A DNA stretch of 64,000 bases. It comes from an uncultured Allobosea sp. Its GTDB lineage: Bacteria > Pseudomonadota > Alphaproteobacteria > Rhizobiales > Beijerinckiaceae. The stretch is from positions 1-64,000 of the forward strand of contig NZ_CAMFJF010000007.1 of NCBI RefSeq assembly GCF_945956895.1, read 5' to 3'. Position numbers and translations under genes: made by a program. Positions within the stretch are counted from its first letter, which is position 1. Every line of letters starts with the position of its first letter. Positions 1 to 10,365 of the stretch are shown here, in pieces. The notes beneath the pieces are model-generated. The model had not been told where the DNA came from. It made no database searches and worked only from the letters and a program-made list of their open reading frames with translations.

Positions 1-1165
<1,165 letters not shown>

Positions 1166-1212
1166 GACACCCTTGTCCTCGAAGGCGGCCCTTCGGGCCC
1201 AGAAACGCGGTC

Positions 1213-1241
1213 GCATTAGGGGTTTTTGCGCGGCGATGCAA
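1213..1241 (-). promoter_or_regulatory. Candidate sigma-70-type promoter of tuf
   Basis: On the minus strand a -35-like TTGCAT (1236-1241) is followed by exactly 17 bases and a -10-like TAATGC (1213-1218), about 50 bases upstream of the tuf start. The match is reasonable for a strongly expressed gene, but this is inspection only; no transcription start is known. Confidence 0.45.
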
Positions 1242-1312
1242 GATTGGTCATGGAAGGCCGTTAAGGCGTGGTCTCCCTAGCTTCGAGAACGCTGAGGATC
1301 GGAAGAAGAACG

Positions 1313-2386
1313 ATGTCCCGAAACACCCGTCCCACACGGCATTACCTGGCGGCGCTCGCCATGGCGGGAGCGCTCCTCGCCGGCGAGGCGGCACAAGCCT
1401 GCACGCGTTTCGTCTATTTTGGAGCCGAAGGCCGCGTCATCACGGCACGCTCGATGGATTGGAAAAGCGATGTCGCGACCAATCTCTGGATCATGCCGCG
1501 CGGCGTGGAACGCACCGGAGAAGCCGGGGCGAACTCGATCCGCTGGATCGCGAAATACGGCAGCGTCATCGCCTCGGGCTATGACATCTCAACCACGGAC
1601 GGCGTCAACGAGGCCGGGCTTTCGGCCAATGTGCTCTGGCTCGTGGAATCGGAATATCCGAAATTCGACGCAGGTTCGAAACCTGGCCTGACTATCGCCG
1701 CCTGGGCGCAATACGCACTCGACAATTTCGGCACGGTGGCCGAGGCGGTGGAAGCGCTCCGCCAGGAGCCGTTCACGATCGTAACCGACGCCGTTCCCGG
1801 CGAGACGCGGCTGGCAACGCTCCATCTCTCGCTATCGGATGCTACCGGCGACAGCGCGATCATCGAATATGTCGGCGGCAAGCAGGTCATCCATCATGGC
1901 CGCCAGTATCAGGTGATGACCAACTCTCCGGTCTTCGACAAGCAGCTCGCTCTCGACGCATACTGGAAGCAGATCGGGGGCACCGTGATGCTGCCCGGAA
2001 CCAACCGGGCTGCCGACCGCTTCGCCCGCGCCTCCTTCTATGCGAACGCCATCCCGAAATTCGACGATCCGAACCGGGCCGTCGCCAGCGTCTTCAGCGT
2101 GATCCGCAATGTCTCGGTGCCGTTCGGACTGAACACGCCGGAGGAGCCGAACATCTCTTCGACCCGCTGGCGCACCGTCGTCGACCACGCCCGCAAGCTC
2201 TATTTCTTCGAATCGGCGCTGACCCCGAATACCTTCTGGGTGGACCTGAAGAAGATCGACTTCGCAACAGGGGTCGGTACGCGAAAACTCGACCTCGGCC
2301 CCGACCAGGACCACGTCTATGCCGGCGACGCCACGGACAGGTTCGTAGCGGCGAAGCCCTTCGCCTTCCTCGGGCTCAAGCCATAA
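1313..2386 (+). CDS. Exported linear amide C-N hydrolase (penicillin V acylase / choloylglycine hydrolase family)
   Basis: This is an Ntn-hydrolase that would cleave linear amides such as penicillin V, conjugated bile salts or N-acyl-homoserine lactones. The start at 1313 is preceded by GGAAGAAGAACG; an in-frame GTG at 1268 lacks a comparable site. A signal peptide (about residues 1-27, MSRNTRPTRHYLAALAMAGA onward) ends in AQA just before Cys in ACTRFVYFG. That Cys becomes the N-terminal nucleophile after cleavage, as in Gram-negative penicillin V acylases. The following Arg (CTR) and the Asp in SMDWKSD fit the catalytic pattern. The substrate cannot be read from sequence. It is convergent with pncB, with 18 bases between the stops. 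Confidence 0.88.
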   Translation: MSRNTRPTRHYLAALAMAGALLAGEAAQACTRFVYFGAEGRVITARSMDWKSDVATNLWIMPRGVERTGEAGANSIRWIAKYGSVIASGYDISTTDGVNEAGLSANVLWLVESEYPKFDAGSKPGLTIAAWAQYALDNFGTVAEAVEALRQEPFTIVTDAVPGETRLATLHLSLSDATGDSAIIEYVGGKQVIHHGRQYQVMTNSPVFDKQLALDAYWKQIGGTVMLPGTNRAADRFARASFYANAIPKFDDPNRAVASVFSVIRNVSVPFGLNTPEEPNISSTRWRTVVDHARKLYFFESALTPNTFWVDLKKIDFATGVGTRKLDLGPDQDHVYAGDATDRFVAAKPFAFLGLKP

Positions 2387-2404
2387 AGTCGACGGCGCGG
2401 CGGC

Positions 2405-3676
2405 TTACTGAAACACCCGCCGATAGCGCTTCACCATCTCCGGATCGCCCGAGACCTTCTCGGGATTGTCGGAGAGCTTCACCGCCGGCCGCCCGTTCGC
2501 CTTGGTGACCTTGCAGACCAGCGAGATCGGATCGAGCGCGCGCGAGCCGTCCGGCGAACAGCCGACGAGATCGTTGGTCAGGTCAGTGCCCCAGCCGAAG
2601 GCCATGCGGACCTTGCCGTCGAAATGGTGGTAGACGCGCTCGATCGCATCGACATCGAGCCCATCCGAGAAGACCAGCATCTTGTCGCGCGGGTCGCGCC
2701 CGCGCTCGCGCCACCAGGCCATGATCGTCTCGCCGGCCGGGATCGGCGGCGCGCTGTCGGGACGGAAACCGGTCCAGTCGGCGACCCAGTCCGGCGCATG
2801 GCGCAGGAAGCTCTGCGACCCGAAGGCGTCGGGCAGCGCGATCAGCAGGTTGCCGCCATAGACCTGGCGCCACTCGTCAAGCACGCGATAGGGCGCGCGC
2901 AGCAAGTCCTCGTCCGAATCGGCAAGCGCCGCCAGCACCATCGGGAGTTCGTGAGCATTGGTGCCGATCGCCTCCAGATCCGCATCCATCGCCAGCAATA
3001 CGTTGGAGGTGCCGGTGAAGGCCGAGCCCAGCCCCTCCTTCAGCGCCTCGACGCACCAGCGCTGCCAGAGATGGCCATGGCGCCGGCGCGTGCCGAAATC
3101 GGAGAGCTTGAGGTTGGGCAGCTTCTGCAAGCGCTCGACCTTGTCCCACATCTTGGCCTTGGCGCGGGCATAGAGCACGTCGAGCGAGAAGCGCTTCTGG
3201 CCGAGCATGACGCGGCGCGCCCGGAGCTCGTTGACGATCGCCAGCGCCGGCACCTCCCACATCGTGCTGTGGGTCCAAGGGCCCTCGAAATGCAGTTCGT
3301 ACTGTCCGTCGACCTTGCGCAGGTCGTAGTCGGGCAACTGGAAATCGGCGAGCCAGGCCATGAATTCCGGCGAGAACATCTGCGTCTTGCCATAGAAGCT
3401 GTTGCCGGCGAGCCAGATCAATTCGTTCTTGGTGAAGCGCAGCGAGCGGGCATGGTCGAGCTGCGCCCTCAGTTCCCCCTCGTCGACGATATCGGCGAGC
3501 CGGATATGTTTCGAGCGGTTGATCAGCGAGAAGGTCACCTGCACGTCCGGGTGGAAGGCCCGGATCATCTGCAGCATCAGCAGCTTGTAGAAATCGGTGT
3601 CGAGCAGGCTGCGGATGATCGGGTCGAGCCGCCAACCGTGGTTGTAGGTCCGCGTCGCGATGTCGGTGAAGATCAT
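2405..3676 (-). CDS. pncB: Nicotinate phosphoribosyltransferase
   Basis: PncB makes nicotinate mononucleotide from nicotinate and PRPP with ATP, the entry to the Preiss-Handler branch of NAD synthesis. At 423 residues it is close to the enterobacterial enzyme (about 400). Family signatures include [15 protein letters not shown] near residue 25, the FGTRRRHGH segment near residue 195 and [10 protein letters not shown], which belong to the phosphoribosyl-binding core. The protein should be cytosolic. It lies 69 bases downstream of the TRAP transporter gene on the same strand and may be co-transcribed with it, though no functional link is obvious. Confidence 0.95.
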   Translation of the reverse strand: MIFTDIATRTYNHGWRLDPIIRSLLDTDFYKLLMLQMIRAFHPDVQVTFSLINRSKHIRLADIVDEGELRAQLDHARSLRFTKNELIWLAGNSFYGKTQMFSPEFMAWLADFQLPDYDLRKVDGQYELHFEGPWTHSTMWEVPALAIVNELRARRVMLGQKRFSLDVLYARAKAKMWDKVERLQKLPNLKLSDFGTRRRHGHLWQRWCVEALKEGLGSAFTGTSNVLLAMDADLEAIGTNAHELPMVLAALADSDEDLLRAPYRVLDEWRQVYGGNLLIALPDAFGSQSFLRHAPDWVADWTGFRPDSAPPIPAGETIMAWWRERGRDPRDKMLVFSDGLDVDAIERVYHHFDGKVRMAFGWGTDLTNDLVGCSPDGSRALDPISLVCKVTKANGRPAVKLSDNPEKVSGDPEMVKRYRRVFQ

Positions 3677-3745
3677 ATCGGAGTCCGGGGCCGGCTCACG
3701 GCATAGGCGATGGAACGGCGCGGGCGCCGGGCGAAGGAACGCGCA

Positions 3746-5602
3746 TCAGAACAGCGCCTTGAGCCCCGGCGCAAGCGCGGGCCACGCAGCCATGCCCAGC
3801 GACAGCACCATGAGGGCCGCCAGCAGCACGCCGAGCAGCGGCAGCACTGCCCGGAAAACCGCTCCGGCCGGCACCCGCATGATGCCGCTGACGACATAGA
3901 CGAGGATGCCGAGCGGCGGCGTCAGCCCATGGATCATCAGGTTGACGACCAGCACCACGCCGAACTGGATCGGATCGAGCCCCGCCGCGACCGCCACCGG
4001 CAGGAGCAGCGGCGCCAGCAGCAGGATCGCCGCGCCGATATCGAGGAAGAGCCCGGCGACCAGCAGCACGAGATTGGCCAACAGCATCACCGCATAGGGC
4101 CCGGCGCCAAACGCGGTGACGAGCCCGGCCATCTGCTCGGAGACCCGGTCGACTGCGAGCAGGAAGGCGAAGGGCGCCGAGGCGCCGATCAGCAACCCGA
4201 TCGCCGCCGCCTCCGCCGCCGATTTGCGCAGGGCCGCCAGCACGCCGCGCCCGTTCAGGCTGCGCAGCGCCAGGCAGGCGATGACGGCATAGGCGACCGC
4301 GAGCGCCGAGGCTTCCGTCACCGTCACCACACCGAAGCGGATGCCGACGACCACGACGATGCCGAGCCCGATCGCCGGAATGGCGCCGATCAGCGCCCTG
4401 CCCCGCTCGGCCATGCCCGCCTTCGGCGCCGCATCGACGACGCCGCGCGCGCTGAGATGGATGCCGATAGCGAGCGCCAGCGCCAGCACGCCGCCTGCGA
4501 CGAAGCCGCCAACCAGCAGCGAACCCACCGAAAGATTCGTCGCGCTCGCCAGGATCAGAAAGGCGATCGAGGGCGGGATGATGTTGTCGAGCATCGAGAC
4601 GCCCGCGACGATCGCCGCCGCATTGGCCGGCGGATAACCCCGCGCCACCAAGGTCGGCGCCATGACCTTGGCCCCGAAGGCGGCATTGGCCACCGAGGAG
4701 CCCGACGCCCCGGAGAACAGCACGCTCGCGACCAGCGCCGTCTGCGCCAATCCCGCCCGCCAATGGCCGACCAGCGTCGCGGCGAAGCGGATCAGGCGCT
4801 CGGCGAGCCCGCCCTCGGTCAGGAGCTCGCCGGCCAGCAGGAAGAAGGGAATCGCCAGCAGCAGGAACTTGCCGACGCCTCCGACCATCGTCTGCACGAT
4901 CGCCGGTTCCGGCATCAGCCCGCCGAACGGCCCGGTCAGCGAGGCGCCCGCCAGCAGGGCGAAAGGCAAGGGCGCGCCGAGCAGAAGCCCCGCCCCCGCA
5001 ACGAGCGCCGCGACGAGGCTCGGCGTCGGAAACAGACCGAAGGAGAGCTGCGCCAGCCCGTAGAAGCCGCCGCCGAGCATGAGCGCTGCGAACGTGCCGG
5101 CCCAGCCGCGCTCGATCCCACCCCGCAGGAACAGCATCAGAATCGTCAGCCCGCCACCGCAGGCGAAGACGGCGAAGCGCAGGGCTTCCGGCAAGCCGAG
5201 CACGGTGGAATGCCCGCCGACGAGCAAAGCGACATTCGCCCCGCCGGCAGCCAGCACCAGCGCACCTTGGAAGGCGATGGCATCCGCGAGCACGGCCGCA
5301 ATCCGCCGAGGTATGGCCGGCAGCAGGCGGACCAGAACATCGAGCCGCATCGCCAGCGTGCCGGTGACGGCGAGCGGCGCGCCGACCGCGATCAGCGCGA
5401 GATGCAGCCAGATCGCCAGCTCGTCCGACCAGACGAAGCCGCCGCCGAACAGATAGCGTTGCAGGACGGCCGCCATGACGATGACGAACAGCGCCGCCTG
5501 GATCGCGGCCCCGGCGTATTCCAGCACCGTGCGCAACCTCGCCTCGGCGCGGGCGACAATCCCCGCCCCCTCCTCCCGCTGCTGCATCCGTTCCTTCGCC
5601 AT
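3746..5602 (-). CDS. TRAP transporter fused small and large membrane subunits (DctQ-DctM)
   Basis: The protein forms the membrane part of a tripartite ATP-independent periplasmic transporter, which imports organic acids or similar solutes using ion gradients. The N-terminal ~150 residues form a DctQ-like four-helix unit (WSDELAIWLHLALIAVGAPLA), followed by a DctM-like unit with many helices (FLLAGELLTEGGLAERL, FSGASGSSVANAAFGAKVM). The frame opens further upstream, but those codons lie inside a palindromic repeat, so I start at MAKERMQQREE; MQQREE at 5587 is an alternative. No DctP binding protein is adjacent, which is unusual. Substrate unknown. Confidence 0.88.
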   Translation of the reverse strand: MAKERMQQREEGAGIVARAEARLRTVLEYAGAAIQAALFVIVMAAVLQRYLFGGGFVWSDELAIWLHLALIAVGAPLAVTGTLAMRLDVLVRLLPAIPRRIAAVLADAIAFQGALVLAAGGANVALLVGGHSTVLGLPEALRFAVFACGGGLTILMLFLRGGIERGWAGTFAALMLGGGFYGLAQLSFGLFPTPSLVAALVAGAGLLLGAPLPFALLAGASLTGPFGGLMPEPAIVQTMVGGVGKFLLLAIPFFLLAGELLTEGGLAERLIRFAATLVGHWRAGLAQTALVASVLFSGASGSSVANAAFGAKVMAPTLVARGYPPANAAAIVAGVSMLDNIIPPSIAFLILASATNLSVGSLLVGGFVAGGVLALALAIGIHLSARGVVDAAPKAGMAERGRALIGAIPAIGLGIVVVVGIRFGVVTVTEASALAVAYAVIACLALRSLNGRGVLAALRKSAAEAAAIGLLIGASAPFAFLLAVDRVSEQMAGLVTAFGAGPYAVMLLANLVLLVAGLFLDIGAAILLLAPLLLPVAVAAGLDPIQFGVVLVVNLMIHGLTPPLGILVYVVSGIMRVPAGAVFRAVLPLLGVLLAALMVLSLGMAAWPALAPGLKALF

Positions 5603-5632
5603 CCTGCCCAGCCGAACCGCAAGCCGACGCTC

Positions 5633-5761
5633 AGCCCTCATCCTGAGGAGCAAGCTGAAGGCTTGCGTCTCGAAGGATGCTCCAGAGGTCTCTGGAGCCT
5701 CCTGAAGCATCCTGAAGCATCCTTCGAGACGCCGCTATCGCGGCTCCTCAGGATGAGGGCT
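5633..5761. repeat. Long inverted repeat (REP/BIME-like palindrome)
   Basis: Two perfect 19-base arms (5633-5651 and 5743-5761) enclose a second pair of 14-base arms (5667-5680 and 5717-5730) and a central palindrome near 5681-5696. A tandem doubling of CCTGAAGCAT lies at 5701-5720. The whole element can fold as one branched hairpin. It sits between the divergent TRAP and glpD genes. The rest of that 313-base gap (5762-5915) is the glpD leader, in which I see no gene. Confidence 0.85.
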
Positions 5762-5915
5762 GGCGATCTCTCAGTGGCGAGCCCGTGGCGCCTTCGTCAA
5801 GCGGATGCGGCAACTTCCTACCTTGCCGTTCGCGCAAAGTCGGGCGCCGGGCTTCGCCATTGCAGGAAAGCCCCCTCTCAAGCTATCTCGCCTGTTCGAT
5901 CGGGATTTGAACGAT

Positions 5916-7463
5916 ATGGCTTCCGAAACGACCTCACTCTTAGCCGGCTTCGGCACGGCCCCCGCCACGCCCTACGACCTCGCCGTCATCGGCGGCGGCA
6001 TCAATGGCTGCGGCATCGCCCGCGATGCGGCGGGGCGCGGCGCTTCCGTCGTGCTGCTCGAGAAAGACGACCTCGCCAGCGCCACCTCCTCGCGCTCGAC
6101 CAAGCTGATCCATGGCGGCCTGCGCTATCTCGAGCATTACAAGTTCCGGCTGGTGCGCGAGGCGCTGATGGAGCGCGAGCGGCTCTGGGCCATTGCGCCG
6201 CATATCATCCGCCCCCTGCGCTTCGTGCTGCCGCATCACAAGGGCCTGCGCCCGGCCTGGCTGCTCCGCCTCGGCCTGTTCCTCTACGACCATATCGGCG
6301 GCCGCAAGCTCCTGCCTGCGACGCGCACGCTCGACCTCGCCCATGACGCGGTCGGCAAGCCGCTCAAGGACGACAAGGCCAGAGCCTTCGAATATTCCGA
6401 TTGCTGGGTCGAGGATGCTCGCCTCGTCGTGCTGAATGCGATGGACGCCGCGGTGCGCGGCGCCGCAATCCACACCCGCACCCGCGTCACCGCCGCGCGG
6501 CGCGAGAACGGCCTCTGGCAGCTTGAGACAGACGGCCCCGAAGGCCGGCAGACGATCTGGGCACGCACGCTCGTCAACGCGGCCGGTCCCTGGGTCGGCG
6601 AGGTCCTGAACGGCGTCATCCACACCAATGCCAAGGCCGGCGTCCGCATGGTCCAGGGCAGCCATATCGTCGTGCCCAGGCTCTACGATCACGACCGCTG
6701 CTACATCTTCCAGAACGCGGACGGGCGCATCATCTTCGCCATTCCCTACGAGCAGGATTTCACGCTGATCGGCACGACCGACCGCGACTATCACGGCGAC
6801 CCGGCCGAGGTCGTCGCGACGCCGGACGAGATCGCCTATCTCTGCGCCGCCGCAAGCGAGTATTTCCGCCAGCCTGTCACGCCGGAATCGGTGGTCTGGA
6901 CCTATTCCGGCGTCCGCCCGCTCTATGACGACGGCGCCTCGAAGGCGCAGGAGGCAACGCGCGATTACGTCCTGACGCTTGACGCTCCCGAAGGCGATGC
7001 GCCGTTGCTCTCCATCTTCGGCGGCAAGATCACGACCTATCGCCGCCTCGCCGAGGCCGCGATCGCGAAGCTCGCGCCACTGGTGCCTTGGGCGGCTCGG
7101 GCCGAATGGACGGTGACGGGCGCCCTGCCCGGCGGCGATTTCCCGGTCGGCGGCTTCGACAAGTTGGTCGACGAGATCGCGAGCACCTATCCTTGGCTGG
7201 AACGCCGCACCGCGACGCGACTCGCCCGCGCCTATGGCACCCGCGCCCGCGACATCCTCGGCGGTGCGAAGAGTCTCGCCGATCTCGGCCGGCATTTCGG
7301 CGCGGATCTCTACGAGCGCGAAATCCGCTACCTGATGAAGGCGGAATGGGCGCGCCGGGCGCAGGACGTGCTCTGGCGCCGCGGCAAGCTGGGCCTGCGA
7401 TTGTCGAAGGCCGAGAGCGATGTGCTCGACGATTTCATGCGGCAAGTAGCGCTAGCGGCCTGA
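5916..7463 (+). CDS. glpD: Aerobic glycerol-3-phosphate dehydrogenase
   Basis: GlpD is a membrane-associated FAD enzyme that oxidises glycerol-3-phosphate to dihydroxyacetone phosphate and passes electrons to quinone. The dinucleotide-binding motif DLAVIGGGINGCGIARDA is at residues 21-38, followed by the family segment SSRSTKLIHGGLRYLEHYKF. GTTDRDYHGDP and the YSGVRPL segment occur further on. At 515 residues it matches the usual 500-510. The start at 5916 (MASETTSLL) was preferred over an upstream ATG at 5805 because it places the FAD motif at the normal distance. No glycerol kinase or glp regulator is nearby. Confidence 0.95.
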   Translation: MASETTSLLAGFGTAPATPYDLAVIGGGINGCGIARDAAGRGASVVLLEKDDLASATSSRSTKLIHGGLRYLEHYKFRLVREALMERERLWAIAPHIIRPLRFVLPHHKGLRPAWLLRLGLFLYDHIGGRKLLPATRTLDLAHDAVGKPLKDDKARAFEYSDCWVEDARLVVLNAMDAAVRGAAIHTRTRVTAARRENGLWQLETDGPEGRQTIWARTLVNAAGPWVGEVLNGVIHTNAKAGVRMVQGSHIVVPRLYDHDRCYIFQNADGRIIFAIPYEQDFTLIGTTDRDYHGDPAEVVATPDEIAYLCAAASEYFRQPVTPESVVWTYSGVRPLYDDGASKAQEATRDYVLTLDAPEGDAPLLSIFGGKITTYRRLAEAAIAKLAPLVPWAARAEWTVTGALPGGDFPVGGFDKLVDEIASTYPWLERRTATRLARAYGTRARDILGGAKSLADLGRHFGADLYEREIRYLMKAEWARRAQDVLWRRGKLGLRLSKAESDVLDDFMRQVALAA

Positions 7464-7501
7464 GCGAATTTCGAAGCTTGCCGTCGGCCCTCCGAACCTC
7501 G

Positions 7502-7599
7502 CCGTCATCCCGGGCTTGACCCGGGATCCATCCGAGGGCTCGGGAGCTTTACGATGGATCCCGGATCGGCGCTGCTGCGCAGCTTGTCCGGGATGACGG
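7502..7599. repeat. Palindromic intergenic repeat (GTCATCCCGG family)
   Basis: Perfect 11-base ends (7502-7512 CCGTCATCCCG and 7589-7599) enclose further pairing segments (CCGGGATCCATC with GATGGATCCCGG). It lies between the convergent glpD and clpV genes and could act as a bidirectional terminator or processing site. The same modules recur at 23131-23242. Confidence 0.85.
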
Positions 7600-7618
7600 A
7601 CACCTCGGGTTGGAGGCC

Positions 7619-10354
7619 TCACGCCACCTGATAGGCGAACTGCCCTCCTTCGACCGAAACCTTCGCCTCGGTCAGCGGCTTCTTCTCCAGTTGCAGGTTG
7701 AGGATGGCGCGCGAGAGCGCCGGCAGCATCGAGTTGGTGATGATGTTGTCGATCATGCGCCCGCCCGAATCCGGGTCGTTGCATTGGCCGACGATGTGCT
7801 CGACCACCGCGTCGTCATAGATGAAGGCGGCCTTGTGGTTCTCCGCCAACCGCTTGCCGATCCGCCCGAGCTGGAGTCGCACGATCCCGGCCAGCATGTC
7901 CGAGGACAGCGGATAATAGGGAATGGTCACAAGCCGCCCGATCAGCGCCGGCGGGAAGACCTTGAGCAGCGCGGGCCTGAGGCTCACCGCCATCGCCTCA
8001 GGATCAGGCTTGGCGGCACCGTTCGCCGACATACTCATGATCTCGTCGGTGCCGACATTCGAGGTCAGGATGATCAGCGTGTTCTTGAAGTCGATGCGCC
8101 TTCCGGTGCCGTCCTCCATCTGGCCCTTGTCGAAGACCTGGAAGAACAGCTCGTGCACGTCGGGATGCGCCTTCTCGATCTCGTCGAGCAGCACCACCGA
8201 ATAGGGCTTGCGCCGGACCGCTTCGGTCAGCCGCCCACCCTCGCCATAGCCGACATAGCCGGGAGGTGCGCCCTTCAGCGTCGAGACGGTATGCGCCTCC
8301 TGGAATTCGCTCATGTTGATGGTGATGACGTTCTGCTCGCCGCCATAAAGCGATTCCGCCAGCGCCAGCGCCGTCTCGGTCTTGCCGACGCCTGACGGGC
8401 CGCAGAGCATGAAGACGCCGATCGGCTTGTTGGGATTGTCGAGCCTGGCGCGGTTGGTCTCGATGCGCTTGGCGATCATGCCGATGCCATGGCCCTGCCC
8501 GACGACGCGCTTGTTCAGCGTCTCGGCGAGGTTGAGCACCGTCTCGATCTCGTCCTTGACCATCCGGCCGACCGGGATGCCGGTCCAGTCCGAGACGACC
8601 GAGGCGACCGACTGCTCGTCGACATGGGCGTAGATCATCCGGTTGGCCGGATCGATCTCGCTCAGCGCCGCGAACTTGGCATTGAGCGCGGTGCGGGATT
8701 CTTCGGGATCGGCGGCAGTCTCCGGAGCGGGAGCCTCCGCCTCAGTCGGCGCAGGCGCGACATTCTCGTTCGCCTCCTGCTTGCCGGCTTCCTTTTTCGC
8801 CTCCCCGCCCGGCGCCTTCTCGCCGAGCTTGGCCCGCAGCGCCTTGATCTCCTCGACGATGGCAAGCTCACCCGCCCAGGCACCTTCGAGGCCTGAGAGT
8901 TTTTCCTGCCGGTCAGCGATCTCCGCCTCGATCTCACTGAGCCGCTTGCTGGCATCGGTACCGAGATCGGCATCCGCCGTCAGCGCCGCCTTCTCCTGCT
9001 CCAGCGAGGAAATGGCGACGCGCGCATCCTCGATCGCGGCCGGTGTCGCGTTCTGGCTGATGGCGACGCGGGCGCAGGCCGTGTCGAGCAGGCTCACCGC
9101 CTTGTCGGGAAGCTGGCGGGCCGGGATGTAGCGCGAGGAGAGTGAGACTGCCGCGACGATGGCTGCGTCCGAAATGCGGACCTTGTGGTGCTTCTCCATC
9201 GGGCCGATCAGCCCGCGCAGCATGGTACAGCAGCGCGCGATATCGGGCTCGTCGACCTGTACCGGCTGGAAGCGCCGGGTCAGCGCCGGATCCTTCTCGA
9301 AATACTGGCGGTATTCCGACCACGTCGTCGCCGCGATGGTCCTGAGCGTGCCGCGCGCCAGCGCAGGCTTCAACAGGTTCGCGGCATCGCCCGTGCCGGC
9401 CTGCCCGCCGGCGCCGATCAGCGTATGCGCCTCGTCGATGAACAGGATCACCGGCGTCGGCGAGGACTGCACCTCGTCGATCACCGAGCGCAGACGCTGT
9501 TCGAACTCGCCCTTCATCGAAGCGCCAGCCTGCATCAGGCCGATATCGAGCGCGCAGACGCGCACGCCCCTGAGCGGCGGCGGCACGTCGCCGGAAGCGA
9601 CGCGCTGGGCGAAACCCTCGGCGATCGCGGTCTTGCCGACGCCGGCCTCGCCGGTGAGGATCGGGTTGTTCTGGCGCCGCCGCATCAGCACGTCGATGAC
9701 CTGCCGGATCTCGTCGTCGCGGCCGAGGATCGGGTCCATCGTGCCGGAACGGGCCTTGACGGTCAGGTCCTGCGAGAAGCGGTCGAGCGCGGTCGTGCCC
9801 TTCGCCCCCTCGGCAGCTTCTGCGCCCGGCGTTCCCGCCGCGCGCAGGCCCGAACCGTCCATCGGGTGGAGGTTTTCCTCTTCCGAGCTTTCCCAGATCT
9901 TGCCGTAGCCTGCGGCCAGTTCCTCGACTGGAATCTTGGAGAATTCCTTGGAGAGCCCGGAGAGCACGCGGCGCAATTCGGTCGATTTCAGCGCGGCCAC
10001 CAGCAGGTGGCCGGTCCTGATCTGCGTCTCCCCGAAGAACAGGGTCGCATAGTGCCAGCCACGGTCGAGGATATCGACGATGTGGTTGGCGATGCCCGGC
10101 ATCTCCGTCTCGTTGCGACGGAAACCTTCGACTACGCCGCCAAGCTCCATCAGGAGCTTGGCGCGGTCGAGCTTGTAATGATCGGCGGTCAGCGTCAGGT
10201 CGTTCGACGTGCCCTGCAGGATCTGGAGCAGCCAATGCGCCAGCTCGACATTGCGGTTCCCCGCCCCCTTCGCTTGCCGCAGCGCCTGCAGGAAGGTGTC
10301 GTAGCCGACCCGATTGAGCTTGCCTGTGACGGCTTCGAGGCTGATATCGGCCAT
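7619..10354 (-). CDS. clpV: T6SS sheath-recycling AAA+ ATPase ClpV (TssH)
   Basis: ClpV disassembles the contracted TssB-TssC sheath so that it can be reused. An N-terminal Clp-N domain (about residues 1-150) is followed by AAA-1 with Walker A GEAGVGKTAIAEG and Walker B VILFIDEAHTLIGAG, a middle coiled region with an Ala/Glu-rich insertion (KKEAGKQEANENVAPAPTEA), and AAA-2 with GPSGVGKTETALA and VVLLDEIEKAHPDV. The 911-residue length fits TssH-type ClpV. The start at 10354 (MADISLEA) has AAGGGGA seven bases upstream. That site directly follows the tssG stop 11 bases away, so the two genes are probably translationally linked. Last gene of the leftward tss operon. Confidence 0.97.
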   Translation of the reverse strand: MADISLEAVTGKLNRVGYDTFLQALRQAKGAGNRNVELAHWLLQILQGTSNDLTLTADHYKLDRAKLLMELGGVVEGFRRNETEMPGIANHIVDILDRGWHYATLFFGETQIRTGHLLVAALKSTELRRVLSGLSKEFSKIPVEELAAGYGKIWESSEEENLHPMDGSGLRAAGTPGAEAAEGAKGTTALDRFSQDLTVKARSGTMDPILGRDDEIRQVIDVLMRRRQNNPILTGEAGVGKTAIAEGFAQRVASGDVPPPLRGVRVCALDIGLMQAGASMKGEFEQRLRSVIDEVQSSPTPVILFIDEAHTLIGAGGQAGTGDAANLLKPALARGTLRTIAATTWSEYRQYFEKDPALTRRFQPVQVDEPDIARCCTMLRGLIGPMEKHHKVRISDAAIVAAVSLSSRYIPARQLPDKAVSLLDTACARVAISQNATPAAIEDARVAISSLEQEKAALTADADLGTDASKRLSEIEAEIADRQEKLSGLEGAWAGELAIVEEIKALRAKLGEKAPGGEAKKEAGKQEANENVAPAPTEAEAPAPETAADPEESRTALNAKFAALSEIDPANRMIYAHVDEQSVASVVSDWTGIPVGRMVKDEIETVLNLAETLNKRVVGQGHGIGMIAKRIETNRARLDNPNKPIGVFMLCGPSGVGKTETALALAESLYGGEQNVITINMSEFQEAHTVSTLKGAPPGYVGYGEGGRLTEAVRRKPYSVVLLDEIEKAHPDVHELFFQVFDKGQMEDGTGRRIDFKNTLIILTSNVGTDEIMSMSANGAAKPDPEAMAVSLRPALLKVFPPALIGRLVTIPYYPLSSDMLAGIVRLQLGRIGKRLAENHKAAFIYDDAVVEHIVGQCNDPDSGGRMIDNIITNSMLPALSRAILNLQLEKKPLTEAKVSVEGGQFAYQVA

Positions 10355-10365
10355 GGTCGTCCCCT

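Noticed and set aside
3710..6346. An 878-codon open frame on the plus strand
   Set aside because: It lies antisense to the DctQM and glpD genes, is extremely rich in Arg, Gln, His and Asp, and has no recognisable domain. It is a GC-rich shadow frame.
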